A stretch of 64,000 nt of DNA. It comes from an uncultured Clostridia bacterium. Its GTDB lineage: Bacteria > Bacillota > Clostridia > Christensenellales > CALVMC01. The position numbers were made by a program, and so were the translations under genes. The notes beneath the pieces are model-generated. The model ran no database searches and was not told where the DNA came from. It saw nothing but the letters and a program-made list of their open reading frames with translations. The stretch lies in contig CALVMC010000004.1 of NCBI GenBank assembly GCA_944342015.1, forward strand, positions 62,001-126,000, written 5' to 3'. Below, piece by piece: positions 8,193 to 15,017 of the stretch (the first letter of the stretch is position 1; every line of letters begins with the position of its first letter).

Positions 8193-8522
8193 TTAATGAA
8201 CCTCCAATTCCACAAAATCGGAATAGCCTTCGTGCAAATCTTTTACTCCGCAAAGCATAGTATTTAAAATAATGTCCGCATCGTGCCTTTTTGAAGAAGA
8301 TAAATTATCCGGTAAAACCATTTCAAAATAACCTTCTTTGTCATCGGCTTTGTATTCGACATTTATTACCGCAATTTGAAGCAGTCCTAAAAGTGCTGTC
8401 TGAACTACCGATGAGAGAGCGGCGCAAACTATATCCTCGCCTGCTATTCCGTAATCCGTATGTCCGTTGCATACGACTTTATAAATGCTGTTGTTTTTTT
8501 TGTAAACTTCTACCGTAGTCAT
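8193..8522 (-). CDS. prp: ribosomal processing cysteine protease Prp
   Basis: Removes the N-terminal extension of L27. The catalytic pair of the family is visible: His21 in NGHTDYG and Cys33 in [10 protein letters not shown]. 109 residues, typical. Its start overlaps the L21 stop as TGATG and its stop lies one base before L27, so all three are one translational unit, which puts the protease and its substrate side by side. Confidence 0.95.
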   Translation of the reverse strand: MTTVEVYKKNNSIYKVVCNGHTDYGIAGEDIVCAALSSVVQTALLGLLQIAVINVEYKADDKEGYFEMVLPDNLSSSKRHDADIILNTMLCGVKDLHEGYSDFVELEVH

Positions 8523-8830
8523 CAGCCCTGAACTATTGACAGAATTTTAACGGTAGTAAAAGGCTGTCTGTGCCCTTGACGCTTTCTTTCGTTCTTTTTT
8601 GCTTTATACTTGAAAACAATAATCTTCTTATCTTTGCCCTGAGCTAAAACTTCGGCTTCCGCATAAGCGTTTTTGATAGGATTGCCGTTAGTAACCTTAC
8701 CTTCGTCGCTAATAAAGAGCAAATCGAATTTGACTTTATCGCCGACATTAGCGTCTAACTTTTCGACATTGAGTTTAAGATCCTTTTCAACCTTGTACTG
8801 TTTTCCGCCTGCTGTAATAATAGCGTACAT
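8522..8830 (-). CDS. rplU: 50S ribosomal protein L21
   Basis: 23S rRNA-binding protein. 102 residues starting MYAIITAGGKQYKV, with the conserved C-terminal KAKKNERKRQGHRQPFTTVKI. Preceded by the conserved L21 leader RNA and a strong promoter, and by a good ribosome binding site (AGGAGGTA). First gene of rplU-prp-rpmA; the RNase G gene upstream has its own promoter but the same orientation. Confidence 0.97.
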   Translation of the reverse strand: MYAIITAGGKQYKVEKDLKLNVEKLDANVGDKVKFDLLFISDEGKVTNGNPIKNAYAEAEVLAQGKDKKIIVFKYKAKKNERKRQGHRQPFTTVKILSIVQG

Positions 8831-8845
8831 AAAAATACCTCCTCT

Positions 8846-8910
8846 TCACCAGTCTCGCTGACCGGGCGGCTTGCGCACTTAGTTGCCCTTTTCAAGCGGC
8901 TAATAAGTAG
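8846..8910 (-). ncRNA. ribosomal protein L21 leader
   Basis: The 5' leader of rplU contains the conserved segments of the Firmicutes L21 leader: TAGCCGCTTGA, then AAGTGCGCAAGCCGCCC and GTCAGCGAGACTGG just before AGGAGG. This family is known as a putative autoregulatory site for L21 in the mRNA. Recognition rests on motif match and position; no covariance search was possible. Confidence 0.85.
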
Positions 8911-8937
8911 TTTAACAATTTTAAATATTTTTGTCAA
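8909..8937 (-). promoter_or_regulatory. sigma-A promoter of rplU operon
   Basis: TTGACA, 17-base spacer, TAAACT, with the start of the L21 leader just downstream. Confidence 0.85.
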
Positions 8938-9119
8938 CGGATAAAAGGTATATATAAAAAAATAGAAAAAATTTTATTTATAGTTTTACCGAAAAATATT
9001 TAAGTTGAAATCCCGTTAAAGACTATTGCATTAATATCTAATGAGTTAAATATTCGTATAAATATTTATCTCAGATAAATAAAGCATTTTCTAAGATAAA
9101 TTAAAATATCAACCTTAAA

Positions 9120-10607
9120 TCAATAAAGCATTTTTGCGCTGTTTGGAAGGTCTAAAACGATGTTGGTTTCCACCTGAACGAAAAAGTCTTCTATATGCAG
9201 AGACTCGTCGGGTATAATGTAAATTCTGATTTTCTTCCATGGTCCTGCGCTGTCCTTTTCAAGATACCGCTGAGCAAATATCTTTGAAAATACCGTCGGA
9301 TGAACTCTTACGACAAGTGCGGGCGGGTCGGCCTCTGCGACGAGTTTTTCTATCGCCTGTCTTAATTTCATTATAACAAACTCCCCTGACTGAACATAAC
9401 CGTCGCCGTGACAGTAAGGACAGTTTTGCAAAAGCTGAGAATTTATGCTCCCTCTCGACTTCTTTCTCGTTATCTCAACTAGCCCGAGTCCGGTGATTCC
9501 GACAACGGCGGCTTTCTGTTTATCGTTTTTGAAAGCCTTTTCGAGAGTTTTCAGAAGTTCCTTCTTATTGTCCTCGTTTTCCATATCGATAAAATCGACA
9601 ATGATTATTCCGCCTATGTTTCTGAGTTTAATTTGCCGTGCAATTTCTTCGGCGGCAATGAGATTGGTATCCATAATAGTCTTCTGAAAATTGTCTGAAC
9701 CTACGAATTTGCCGGTATTTACATCGATAACGGTTAGAGCTTCGGTTTTTTCTATAACTATATTTGCTCCGTTTTTAAGCTGCACCTTTCTTTTTAAAAG
9801 ATTTTCTATTTTAGGGGTAAAACCGTAAAAATAAATCAAGTCTTCTTCCCCCGAATAAAGTTCTGTTTTATATCTTTTATAAAGTGCGTCGGATGACAGT
9901 ATATTGTAAAGTTTTTCGTCGTTGGTTATGATTTCGTTGATATCGAGAGTAAGCATATCTCTTAATGTGCGTTTTATCAAATCGCCGTCGTTGTAAATAA
10001 TTTTACAAGGCTCGCTGTTTTCGAAATTTTCCTTTATCTTTTCCCATTCTTTTTCAAGAAGTCTCATTTCGGCCACAATTTCATCTTCACATGCGCAAGC
10101 CGCAGCAGTTCTTATAATGTATCCGAAACTACCCTTTTTGTTTTCTTCCACAAGCTTTGTAAGTCTGCTTTTAATCTCTTCGTCTTCTATTTTTCTGGAA
10201 ATGCCCACATAGTCGAGAACGGGCGAAAATACTATAAATCTTCCGGGAATAGAAATATTCAAAGTTATGCGGGGACCTTTTGTTCCGAAAGGCTCTTTTA
10301 CTATCTGACACATAACTTCGTCGTCTTCTTTGATATCGAATCTGTTTAACTTTCCCGCTTCCTCGTCGGAAAGTACGGTTTTATCGAGAAGTATGTTTCC
10401 TACATCCAAAAAACCGTTCCTTTCAAGCCCCATATTTACAAAAGCCGCTTTCATTCCTTGAAGGATATTTACGACCTTTCCTTTATAAATATTGCCTACA
10501 AGTTTATCGGCTGTTGCAGGCTCTATATAATATTCGCTGAACTCTCCGTCTCTTGTTATAACGACCTGGGTACGGGAAGGCTCGACATCGATATACATTT
10601 TATTCAT
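9120..10607 (-). CDS. rng: ribonuclease G/E family endoribonuclease
   Basis: Single-strand-specific endoribonuclease acting in rRNA maturation and mRNA decay. Order of domains: S1 RNA-binding domain at 35-130 (GNIYKGKVVNILQGMKAAFV), then the RNase H-like catalytic domain with VIDVNTGKFVG and IIIVDFIDM supplying the two metal-binding Asp residues, then the zinc link CPYCHGDGYV. 495 residues, so RNase G-like with no E. coli RNase E scaffold tail. The start codon has no close ribosome binding site; an AAAGGAG lies 38 bases upstream with a small hairpin (10622-10639) between. An extended -10 promoter is at 10663-10671. Location before rplU is typical of Clostridia. Confidence 0.94.
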   Translation of the reverse strand: MNKMYIDVEPSRTQVVITRDGEFSEYYIEPATADKLVGNIYKGKVVNILQGMKAAFVNMGLERNGFLDVGNILLDKTVLSDEEAGKLNRFDIKEDDEVMCQIVKEPFGTKGPRITLNISIPGRFIVFSPVLDYVGISRKIEDEEIKSRLTKLVEENKKGSFGYIIRTAAACACEDEIVAEMRLLEKEWEKIKENFENSEPCKIIYNDGDLIKRTLRDMLTLDINEIITNDEKLYNILSSDALYKRYKTELYSGEEDLIYFYGFTPKIENLLKRKVQLKNGANIVIEKTEALTVIDVNTGKFVGSDNFQKTIMDTNLIAAEEIARQIKLRNIGGIIIVDFIDMENEDNKKELLKTLEKAFKNDKQKAAVVGITGLGLVEITRKKSRGSINSQLLQNCPYCHGDGYVQSGEFVIMKLRQAIEKLVAEADPPALVVRVHPTVFSKIFAQRYLEKDSAGPWKKIRIYIIPDESLHIEDFFVQVETNIVLDLPNSAKMLY

Positions 10608-10662
10608 AGAAAACTTTTTAAAAACGGTAAAATCCGTTTCCGTATCTCCTTTTAACAGGTTT

Positions 10663-10671
10663 ATTATAGCA
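10663..10671 (-). promoter_or_regulatory. extended -10 promoter of rng
   Basis: TGCTATAAT (TGn plus perfect -10) gives a predicted transcript start near 10655 and a leader of about 50 bases. Confidence 0.6.
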
Positions 10672-10737
10672 CATCGGAAAATAAATATTAAATATATTTA
10701 AAAGTTTTTCTGTATAATTTATATAAATTAATTAAAT

Positions 10738-10763
10738 AAAATCGGCAAAATTATGCCGATTTG
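10738..10763 (-). terminator. candidate terminator downstream of the zinc-ribbon pair
   Basis: ATCGGCA, 6-base loop, TGCCGAT, followed on the minus strand by TTTTATTT. It is about 200 bases past the last stop codon of the pair. Confidence 0.5.
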
Positions 10764-10969
10764 AGTTTAAATATTTTTTCTGCCACCTGACAATTTACTC
10801 GAAAATTATAAATTACCGCTTTTCGGAATAAATATTAAATTACTATTACCGATTAATGAAATTTCCCTATTACCGAAATAACTTATTTCACCTTTTCAAT
10901 GAGATTAATTGTCTTTAAAAAAAATAATTTTTTAATGTTTTTTCGTATATTTTTTTGTTCGGATTAATT
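10764..10969. other. AT-rich gap with no gene
   Basis: Part of the 362-base gap between rng and the zinc-ribbon genes. Apart from the rng promoter and leader (10608-10671) and the hairpin at 10738-10763 I see only AT-rich sequence with many stops in all frames. Confidence 0.5.
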
Positions 10970-11293
10970 TTAATAATAGTAATTAGGATAAGTAGGATAA
11001 CCCGGAGTATTGCTAAGATTTACTAAATAAATTATTAAAAGCACTATTAAAACACTGATTAAAAAAGAACTTATTATAATACCTGCTAAGGCTAAGCCCT
11101 TACCTTTTTCGTTGGTTTTTTGAATTTCCAAAAAGCCGATAATCGAGCATACAAGCCCCGGGATTACTAAAATAAAGGAACAAATAAAGCCAACTAACGA
11201 AAGTAAATTATAGGATTTTTTAATTTTTGCCCCGCAATTATTACAAATTATCGTATGTTCGCCAATCTCTTTCCCGCAATTATAACAAAACAT
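10970..11293 (-). CDS. zinc-ribbon DUF4190-like membrane protein, copy 2
   Basis: 107 residues. An N-terminal zinc ribbon (CYNCGKEIGEHTIICNNCGAK, two CxxC pairs) is followed by two hydrophobic segments around 30-55 and 68-92 joined by QKTNEKGKGLALAGI, the pattern of small DUF4190-type membrane proteins. The tail ends NTPGYPTYPNYYY. It is a paralogue of the gene at 11344-11676, with the same domain order and the same Tyr/Pro tail. It lies 50 bases downstream of that gene and probably shares its promoter. The function of the family is unknown. Confidence 0.8.
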   Translation of the reverse strand: MFCYNCGKEIGEHTIICNNCGAKIKKSYNLLSLVGFICSFILVIPGLVCSIIGFLEIQKTNEKGKGLALAGIIISSFLISVLIVLLIIYLVNLSNTPGYPTYPNYYY

Positions 11294-11343
11294 ATATAAA
11301 ACTCCTTTTTATTTTTTAAATTAGAAAATTCATTTAAGGATAA

Positions 11344-11676
11344 TCAGTAATAGTAACTAGGATAAGAAGGATATGTAGTCGCAATGGTAGCCGCCAAAGA
11401 AATAGCGTAAATTATTACAATGAGGGTAATTACAATAGAAACGGAACTTATCACAATACCTGCAACGGCTAACGATTTTCCCCTGTATACGCTTTTTTTA
11501 ATCTGTAAGTATCCTATTATGGAACATATAAGCCCCGGTACAGCCAAAAAGAAAGACAGAGCAAACCCTACAATCGAAAGAATATTGAAAGGTATTTCGC
11601 TATCGGCTTTTGCTCCGCAATTTATACAGACAACCGAACCGTCCGATATTTCCTTTCCGCAATTTTTACAATACAT
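11344..11676 (-). CDS. zinc-ribbon DUF4190-like membrane protein, copy 1
   Basis: 110 residues: zinc ribbon (CKNCGKEISDGSVVCINCGAK), two transmembrane segments with the connecting motif KKSVYRGKSLAVAGIV, and the tail TYPSYPSYYY. Ribosome binding site AAAGGAG is 7-8 bases before ATG. The promoter at 11707-11735 contains a symmetric operator in its spacer, and a helix-turn-helix regulator is divergently transcribed, so repression by that regulator is likely. Paralogous to the following gene. Role unknown; membrane sensing or stress are possibilities only. Confidence 0.8.
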   Translation of the reverse strand: MYCKNCGKEISDGSVVCINCGAKADSEIPFNILSIVGFALSFFLAVPGLICSIIGYLQIKKSVYRGKSLAVAGIVISSVSIVITLIVIIYAISLAATIATTYPSYPSYYY

Positions 11677-11706
11677 TAATATACTCCTTTAAATTTTAAT
11701 GATTTT

Positions 11707-11735
11707 ATTATACTCCCATTATTCTGGGAAGTAAA
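11707..11735 (-). promoter_or_regulatory. promoter of the zinc-ribbon pair
   Basis: TTTACT, 17-base spacer, TATAAT reading on the minus strand. The whole spacer is occupied by operator 1. Confidence 0.7.
11715..11728. promoter_or_regulatory. operator 1 of XRE regulator (CCCA-N6-TGGG)
   Basis: CCCATTATTCTGGG lies between the -35 and -10 of the zinc-ribbon gene promoter. The same half-sites recur 29 bases away as operator 2. Confidence 0.65.
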
Positions 11736-11743
11736 GTATTTTT

Positions 11744-11757
11744 CCCAAAATTGTGGG
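11744..11757. promoter_or_regulatory. operator 2 of XRE regulator (CCCA-N6-TGGG)
   Basis: CCCAAAATTGTGGG, inside a longer TTCCC...GGGAA palindrome, just upstream of the regulator's ATG. Suggests autoregulation. Confidence 0.65.
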
Positions 11758-11770
11758 AAAATTTATAATT

Positions 11771-11974
11771 ATGAAAGGATTTGGTGAAAGACTCAGAAAT
11801 TTGCGTCAGGAAAAAGGAATCGGGCAAATTCAGCTTGCAAAAGAAATCGATGTTGGAAAATCCATAATCAGTCTGTGGGAACTCGATAAGTGCGAGCCTA
11901 CCCTGTCTAAACTTATTGCGCTGTCAAAGTATTTCGGCGTAAGTATTGACTACCTTGCAGGACTGGAAGATTGA
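11771..11974 (+). CDS. XRE-family helix-turn-helix regulator
   Basis: 67 residues, a single Cro/C1-type HTH and nothing else: FGERLRNLRQEKGIGQIQLAKEI, recognition helix VGKSIISLWELDKCEPT, then LSKLIALSKYFGVSIDYLAG. Start is the ATG at 11771, not the GTG at 11753, which lies inside operator 2. No good ribosome binding site is seen; a TATAAT at 11764-11769 is too close to the ATG to be its -10. Divergent from the two zinc-ribbon membrane genes, with two matching palindromes between them, so it probably regulates them and itself. Confidence 0.88.
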   Translation: MKGFGERLRNLRQEKGIGQIQLAKEIDVGKSIISLWELDKCEPTLSKLIALSKYFGVSIDYLAGLED

Positions 11975-12209
11975 AAACTTATTAAAATAAGTTTGACATT
12001 AAAAGGAAACTGCATTAAATATGATAATTTTAATTTCATAAAATAAAAACAACGATTTGAGAGCATACAATAAAAAATACCGAATATTGAATTTATTTTA
12101 AATTATAAAATTAATTTAACTATTAAATTTAATATAACTATTAAATATTAATAACGATAATAAAAATAATTTTTCAATTTTTTTCTTTAATTATCAGATA
12201 TTTTAAAAG

Positions 12210-13049
12210 TTATATTCTTTTTGCTTTTTTGAGAACGGTCAGAAAATTATCCTTTAAATCGAAGCCTGTAATAAGGCTTTCGAGTTCGTCTTCCTTTACC
12301 GTTGCGATAAGTTTTTTGCCGTCATAAATTTTAAAGACGCACAAGGTATCCGGTTTTATAAGACGGACGGTTTTAAAAAGCTGAATTTTAGCCTGAACGG
12401 AATATTCCTTGACTTCGAGAGGCTGATTGTAGTTTTTTGTAAACGGAAGATTTTTACTTATATGCACATAAGCCTCCTTTTTTGTTCCCGAAAGAGCGCC
12501 GAAGGCAAGAAATACGGCTGAAATTCCGAGTGTATAATTTATTTCGTAAAAAGCCGTGACGACAAAAGCCGCAAGCAGTATAAATGAAATTAAAAGTCCC
12601 GACATTCTTAATATTTTAAGGGCTTTCAATCTGTTTTTAAATATCACTGTAAGAACTCTTGCTCCGTCAAGCGGAAAAGCGGGAAGAAGATTAAAAAGCA
12701 GAATAGCGGTATTGACTTCCACAAATGTTAAAGTATAGTTATAACTTTCGGGAAAGAGCCACCATAAGGAAACGCAAATAAGAATAAGGGCAAGATTTAC
12801 CAAAGGTCCCGATAAGGCTATAATAATATTGTCTTTTCTCGTAAAATTTTCGCCTCCGCAAAGAACGGCACCGTACGGCATCAGAAGAATTTTTTCCATA
12901 ACATATCCCCTGTTTTTTGCAGCGAGAGCGTGACCGGCTTCGTGAAGTATAACTGCGGTTACGGAACAAATTAAAATTTGCGCCCTGCCCAAAAGCAAAA
13001 GCGCAATAACAAGTAAAATAAACAGATAGTGAAATCTTATTTTAAGCAT
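12210..13049 (-). CDS. spoIVFB: M50-family intramembrane metalloprotease, SpoIVFB-like
   Basis: Site-2 protease family. 279 residues, six or so hydrophobic segments in the first 200, the zinc ligands HEAGH at about 37-41 and the third ligand in NLLPAFPLDGARV. The C-terminal 90 residues form a soluble domain, as in SpoIVFB, which cuts pro-sigma-K in the mother cell. Starts 8 bases inside the preceding 87-residue gene, in the position spoIVFB holds after spoIVFA, and close to minD as in Bacillus. No pro-sigma-K gene is in the window, so substrate is inferred by context. Confidence 0.85.
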   Translation of the reverse strand: MLKIRFHYLFILLVIALLLLGRAQILICSVTAVILHEAGHALAAKNRGYVMEKILLMPYGAVLCGGENFTRKDNIIIALSGPLVNLALILICVSLWWLFPESYNYTLTFVEVNTAILLFNLLPAFPLDGARVLTVIFKNRLKALKILRMSGLLISFILLAAFVVTAFYEINYTLGISAVFLAFGALSGTKKEAYVHISKNLPFTKNYNQPLEVKEYSVQAKIQLFKTVRLIKPDTLCVFKIYDGKKLIATVKEDELESLITGFDLKDNFLTVLKKAKRI

Positions 13050-13305
13050 TCATAGTAGAGCTGACATAATCTTCAATCGTACTACCGCTTTCCGAAACCT
13101 GAGTGTTTGCGTTGACTTTGATAAAATTGAACGCAAGACAAGCAAGCGATATAACAAGACAGACGGCAAGGTCGATTGCAAGAAGTCCGAAAAAGCCGTG
13201 CTTTGAACCGATTTTATCTCTGTTTCTTCTCTTTTTTTGTTTATAAATTATATTATTGTTTTCGTAAACAACCGTTTCGGTTTCTCTTAAATCTTCAAAT
13301 TTCAT
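13042..13305 (-). CDS. short single-pass membrane protein in the spoIVFA position
   Basis: 87 residues: charged cytoplasmic N-terminus with a KQKKRRNRDK patch, one transmembrane helix at about 42-63, and a short outer tail of about 24 residues. It has no peptidase M23-like domain, so it is far shorter than SpoIVFA, but it precedes and overlaps the SpoIVFB-like gene by 8 bases, as a regulator partner would. Ribosome binding site GAGGTG is good. Either a reduced SpoIVFA or an unrelated anchor; sequence alone cannot decide. Confidence 0.65.
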   Translation of the reverse strand: MKFEDLRETETVVYENNNIIYKQKKRRNRDKIGSKHGFFGLLAIDLAVCLVISLACLAFNFIKVNANTQVSESGSTIEDYVSSTMNA

Positions 13306-13366
13306 AACACACCTCGCAAATTCACTAAAATATATTCGAAGAAAATGAGAAATATAACCGAAATCT

Positions 13367-13612
13367 TTAAATTTTTTTAACTATTCCTATATTTTTAACT
13401 CTGTCGCAGTCTGCCGTAATTTTAATGCGGTAATCTCCGCTGTCGGTGAGATCCATTTTGATTCTCAAACTGCCTTGTTTTAAAGCAAGGTAGTTTTCTA
13501 AAAGATTATAAAGGTCCGACTCCAAAACCTGCATAAATTCCACATTGACATTGAGTTTATCCTGTAAAAGAACCTTTTTTAAACGCAAAGCCGTCTCTTC
13601 CGCTTTTCTCAT
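13367..13612 (-). CDS. minE: cell division topological specificity factor MinE
   Basis: 81 residues. The N-terminal segment ALRLKKVLLQDKLNVN matches the MinD-binding helix (family pattern A-x-x-RL-x-x-x-L-x-x-D+) and the rest, FMQVLESDLYNLLENYL followed by RIKMDLTDSGDYRIKITA, matches the topological specificity domain. It stimulates MinD ATPase and drives its oscillation. Follows minD by 124 bases with its own AAAGGAG site. Confidence 0.85.
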   Translation of the reverse strand: MRKAEETALRLKKVLLQDKLNVNVEFMQVLESDLYNLLENYLALKQGSLRIKMDLTDSGDYRIKITADCDRVKNIGIVKKI

Positions 13613-13736
13613 AACCTTCTCCTTTAAAAATATTTAACCGATTAATTTAATAAATTTTGGTTGTTTTTAACAGATATACTTTGAATTAATGAACCTGAAT
13701 ATAATAAATTGTAAGTTCGATAAGAGTGATAAATAC

Positions 13737-14528
13737 TTAAACTTTATTTCTCATCATTAATTTTATTTTGGAAAAGAAACCTCTGAACCTTGCCGTGCAA
13801 TCGTAAATTCTCTTATTTCCGTTTTCTATGTTATCTGCAAGAAGGTTGAAAGCTATCGCAGAACAGCCTGAATTTCTGCCCGCTCTGTCCGCCTGTGATT
13901 GTAAAAGCAAATCGTCTTCGGGAATCACACCCATAGGCTTGCATCTTAAAAGTCTTGAAATATCCCCTTCGCTCATCATCTCGCCCGAAATTACCAAGTC
14001 ACCCCTGAGTCTGTTTACTACAAGTCCTATATCTATCATGTTGTAAGTGGAAAGCAATGACAGAACTTTGTCCGCATCACGCACGGAAGATATATGAGGG
14101 GTAGTCACAACAAGGGCTTCGGTAGCGGAAGATACCGCACGGTGGAATCCGCCTTCTATTCCCGCAGGACAGTCAATGATTATATAATCGAAATCTTCCG
14201 ATAAAGCGTCTACAAGGGCTCTGAACCCTTGCGGCGATATATCGTCGCTTTCGTAAGCGTGAGCCGAAGGAAGTACGAAAAGACTCTTTTCGTAAAGGTC
14301 GGGAATAAGCGCCTGCTTTATCCTGCACTTTCCGCTTAAAACATCACACATATCGTAAACTACTTTGTTTTCAACCCCCATTACGACATCGAGATTGTTA
14401 AGTCCCACATCGCCGTCGATAAGTACTACTTTTCTTCCCATTTTGGAAAGGTTGATACCGAGTTTAGTTGTTACGGTAGTTTTTCCGACTCCGCCTTTTC
14501 CGGAAGTTACGACAATTTTTCTGCACAT
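13737..14528 (-). CDS. minD: septum site-determining ATPase MinD
   Basis: Membrane-associated ATPase that places the division site with MinE and MinC. Deviant Walker A GKGGVGKTT at 10-18, DGDVGLNNLD and DYIIIDCPAG follow as the switch regions. The C-terminus FFSKIKLMMRNKV is the amphipathic membrane-targeting helix. 263 residues, normal. minC, usually just before minD, is absent: 490 bases of non-coding DNA and then the giant lipoprotein lie upstream. Confidence 0.95.
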   Translation of the reverse strand: MCRKIVVTSGKGGVGKTTVTTKLGINLSKMGRKVVLIDGDVGLNNLDVVMGVENKVVYDMCDVLSGKCRIKQALIPDLYEKSLFVLPSAHAYESDDISPQGFRALVDALSEDFDYIIIDCPAGIEGGFHRAVSSATEALVVTTPHISSVRDADKVLSLLSTYNMIDIGLVVNRLRGDLVISGEMMSEGDISRLLRCKPMGVIPEDDLLLQSQADRAGRNSGCSAIAFNLLADNIENGNKRIYDCTARFRGFFSKIKLMMRNKV

Positions 14529-15017
14529 AATTACCCCAAAAAGAACAAATTGTTCCGATTTATATTAATTAATTAATTTTAAATTTTTCCGCAAAAGTAA
14601 TAGCCCTGACTGTGCTTTTGAGAAGTTAAGTAAGGCTGTAAAAAAAGTATAAAATTTTATAAAGCCTTTGTAAAGAACGAGTTTTATATAAATTTGCAAA
14701 AATATAAATTAATGTAAATTAAAATGTAGATATTTATAATAAATTATTTCATCTCACAAAATGTAAACGGTTACGGTTTAATTTAAAATACCGAATTTAA
14801 TTTACATTATTAAAATAAAATCTTAATTAAAAACTTTAATTTCACTAAATTTAATTTTTATCGTTTAAAATTTCATTGAAATTTAATTATTATACCTTTT
14901 AAATATATTAAAAAACCCGCATATTGCGGGTTTTTTAATCCTTTTAAATAGCTTAGGAAAAACTGTAAATTTTGTTTTCCGTTAAGCTTTCTCTAAATTT
15001 AACTATATTGCCAAGTA
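14529..15017. other. 489-base intergenic region upstream of minD
   Basis: Very AT-rich. It holds the terminator of the giant lipoprotein gene (14909-14938) and must hold the minD promoter, but I find no convincing -35/-10 pair and no minC remnant. Confidence 0.6.
14909..14938. terminator. terminator of the giant lipoprotein gene
   Basis: AAAAAACCCGCA / TGCGGGTTTTTT hairpin with a short loop, symmetric A and T tracts. Confidence 0.88.

Noticed and set aside
11753..11770. GTG start and TATAAT -10 for the XRE gene
   Set aside because: The GTG lies inside an operator palindrome and the TATAAT is too close to the ATG to direct a transcript containing it.
14529..14900. minC remnant upstream of minD
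   Set aside because: No frame over a few dozen codons and no MinC-like residues were seen.
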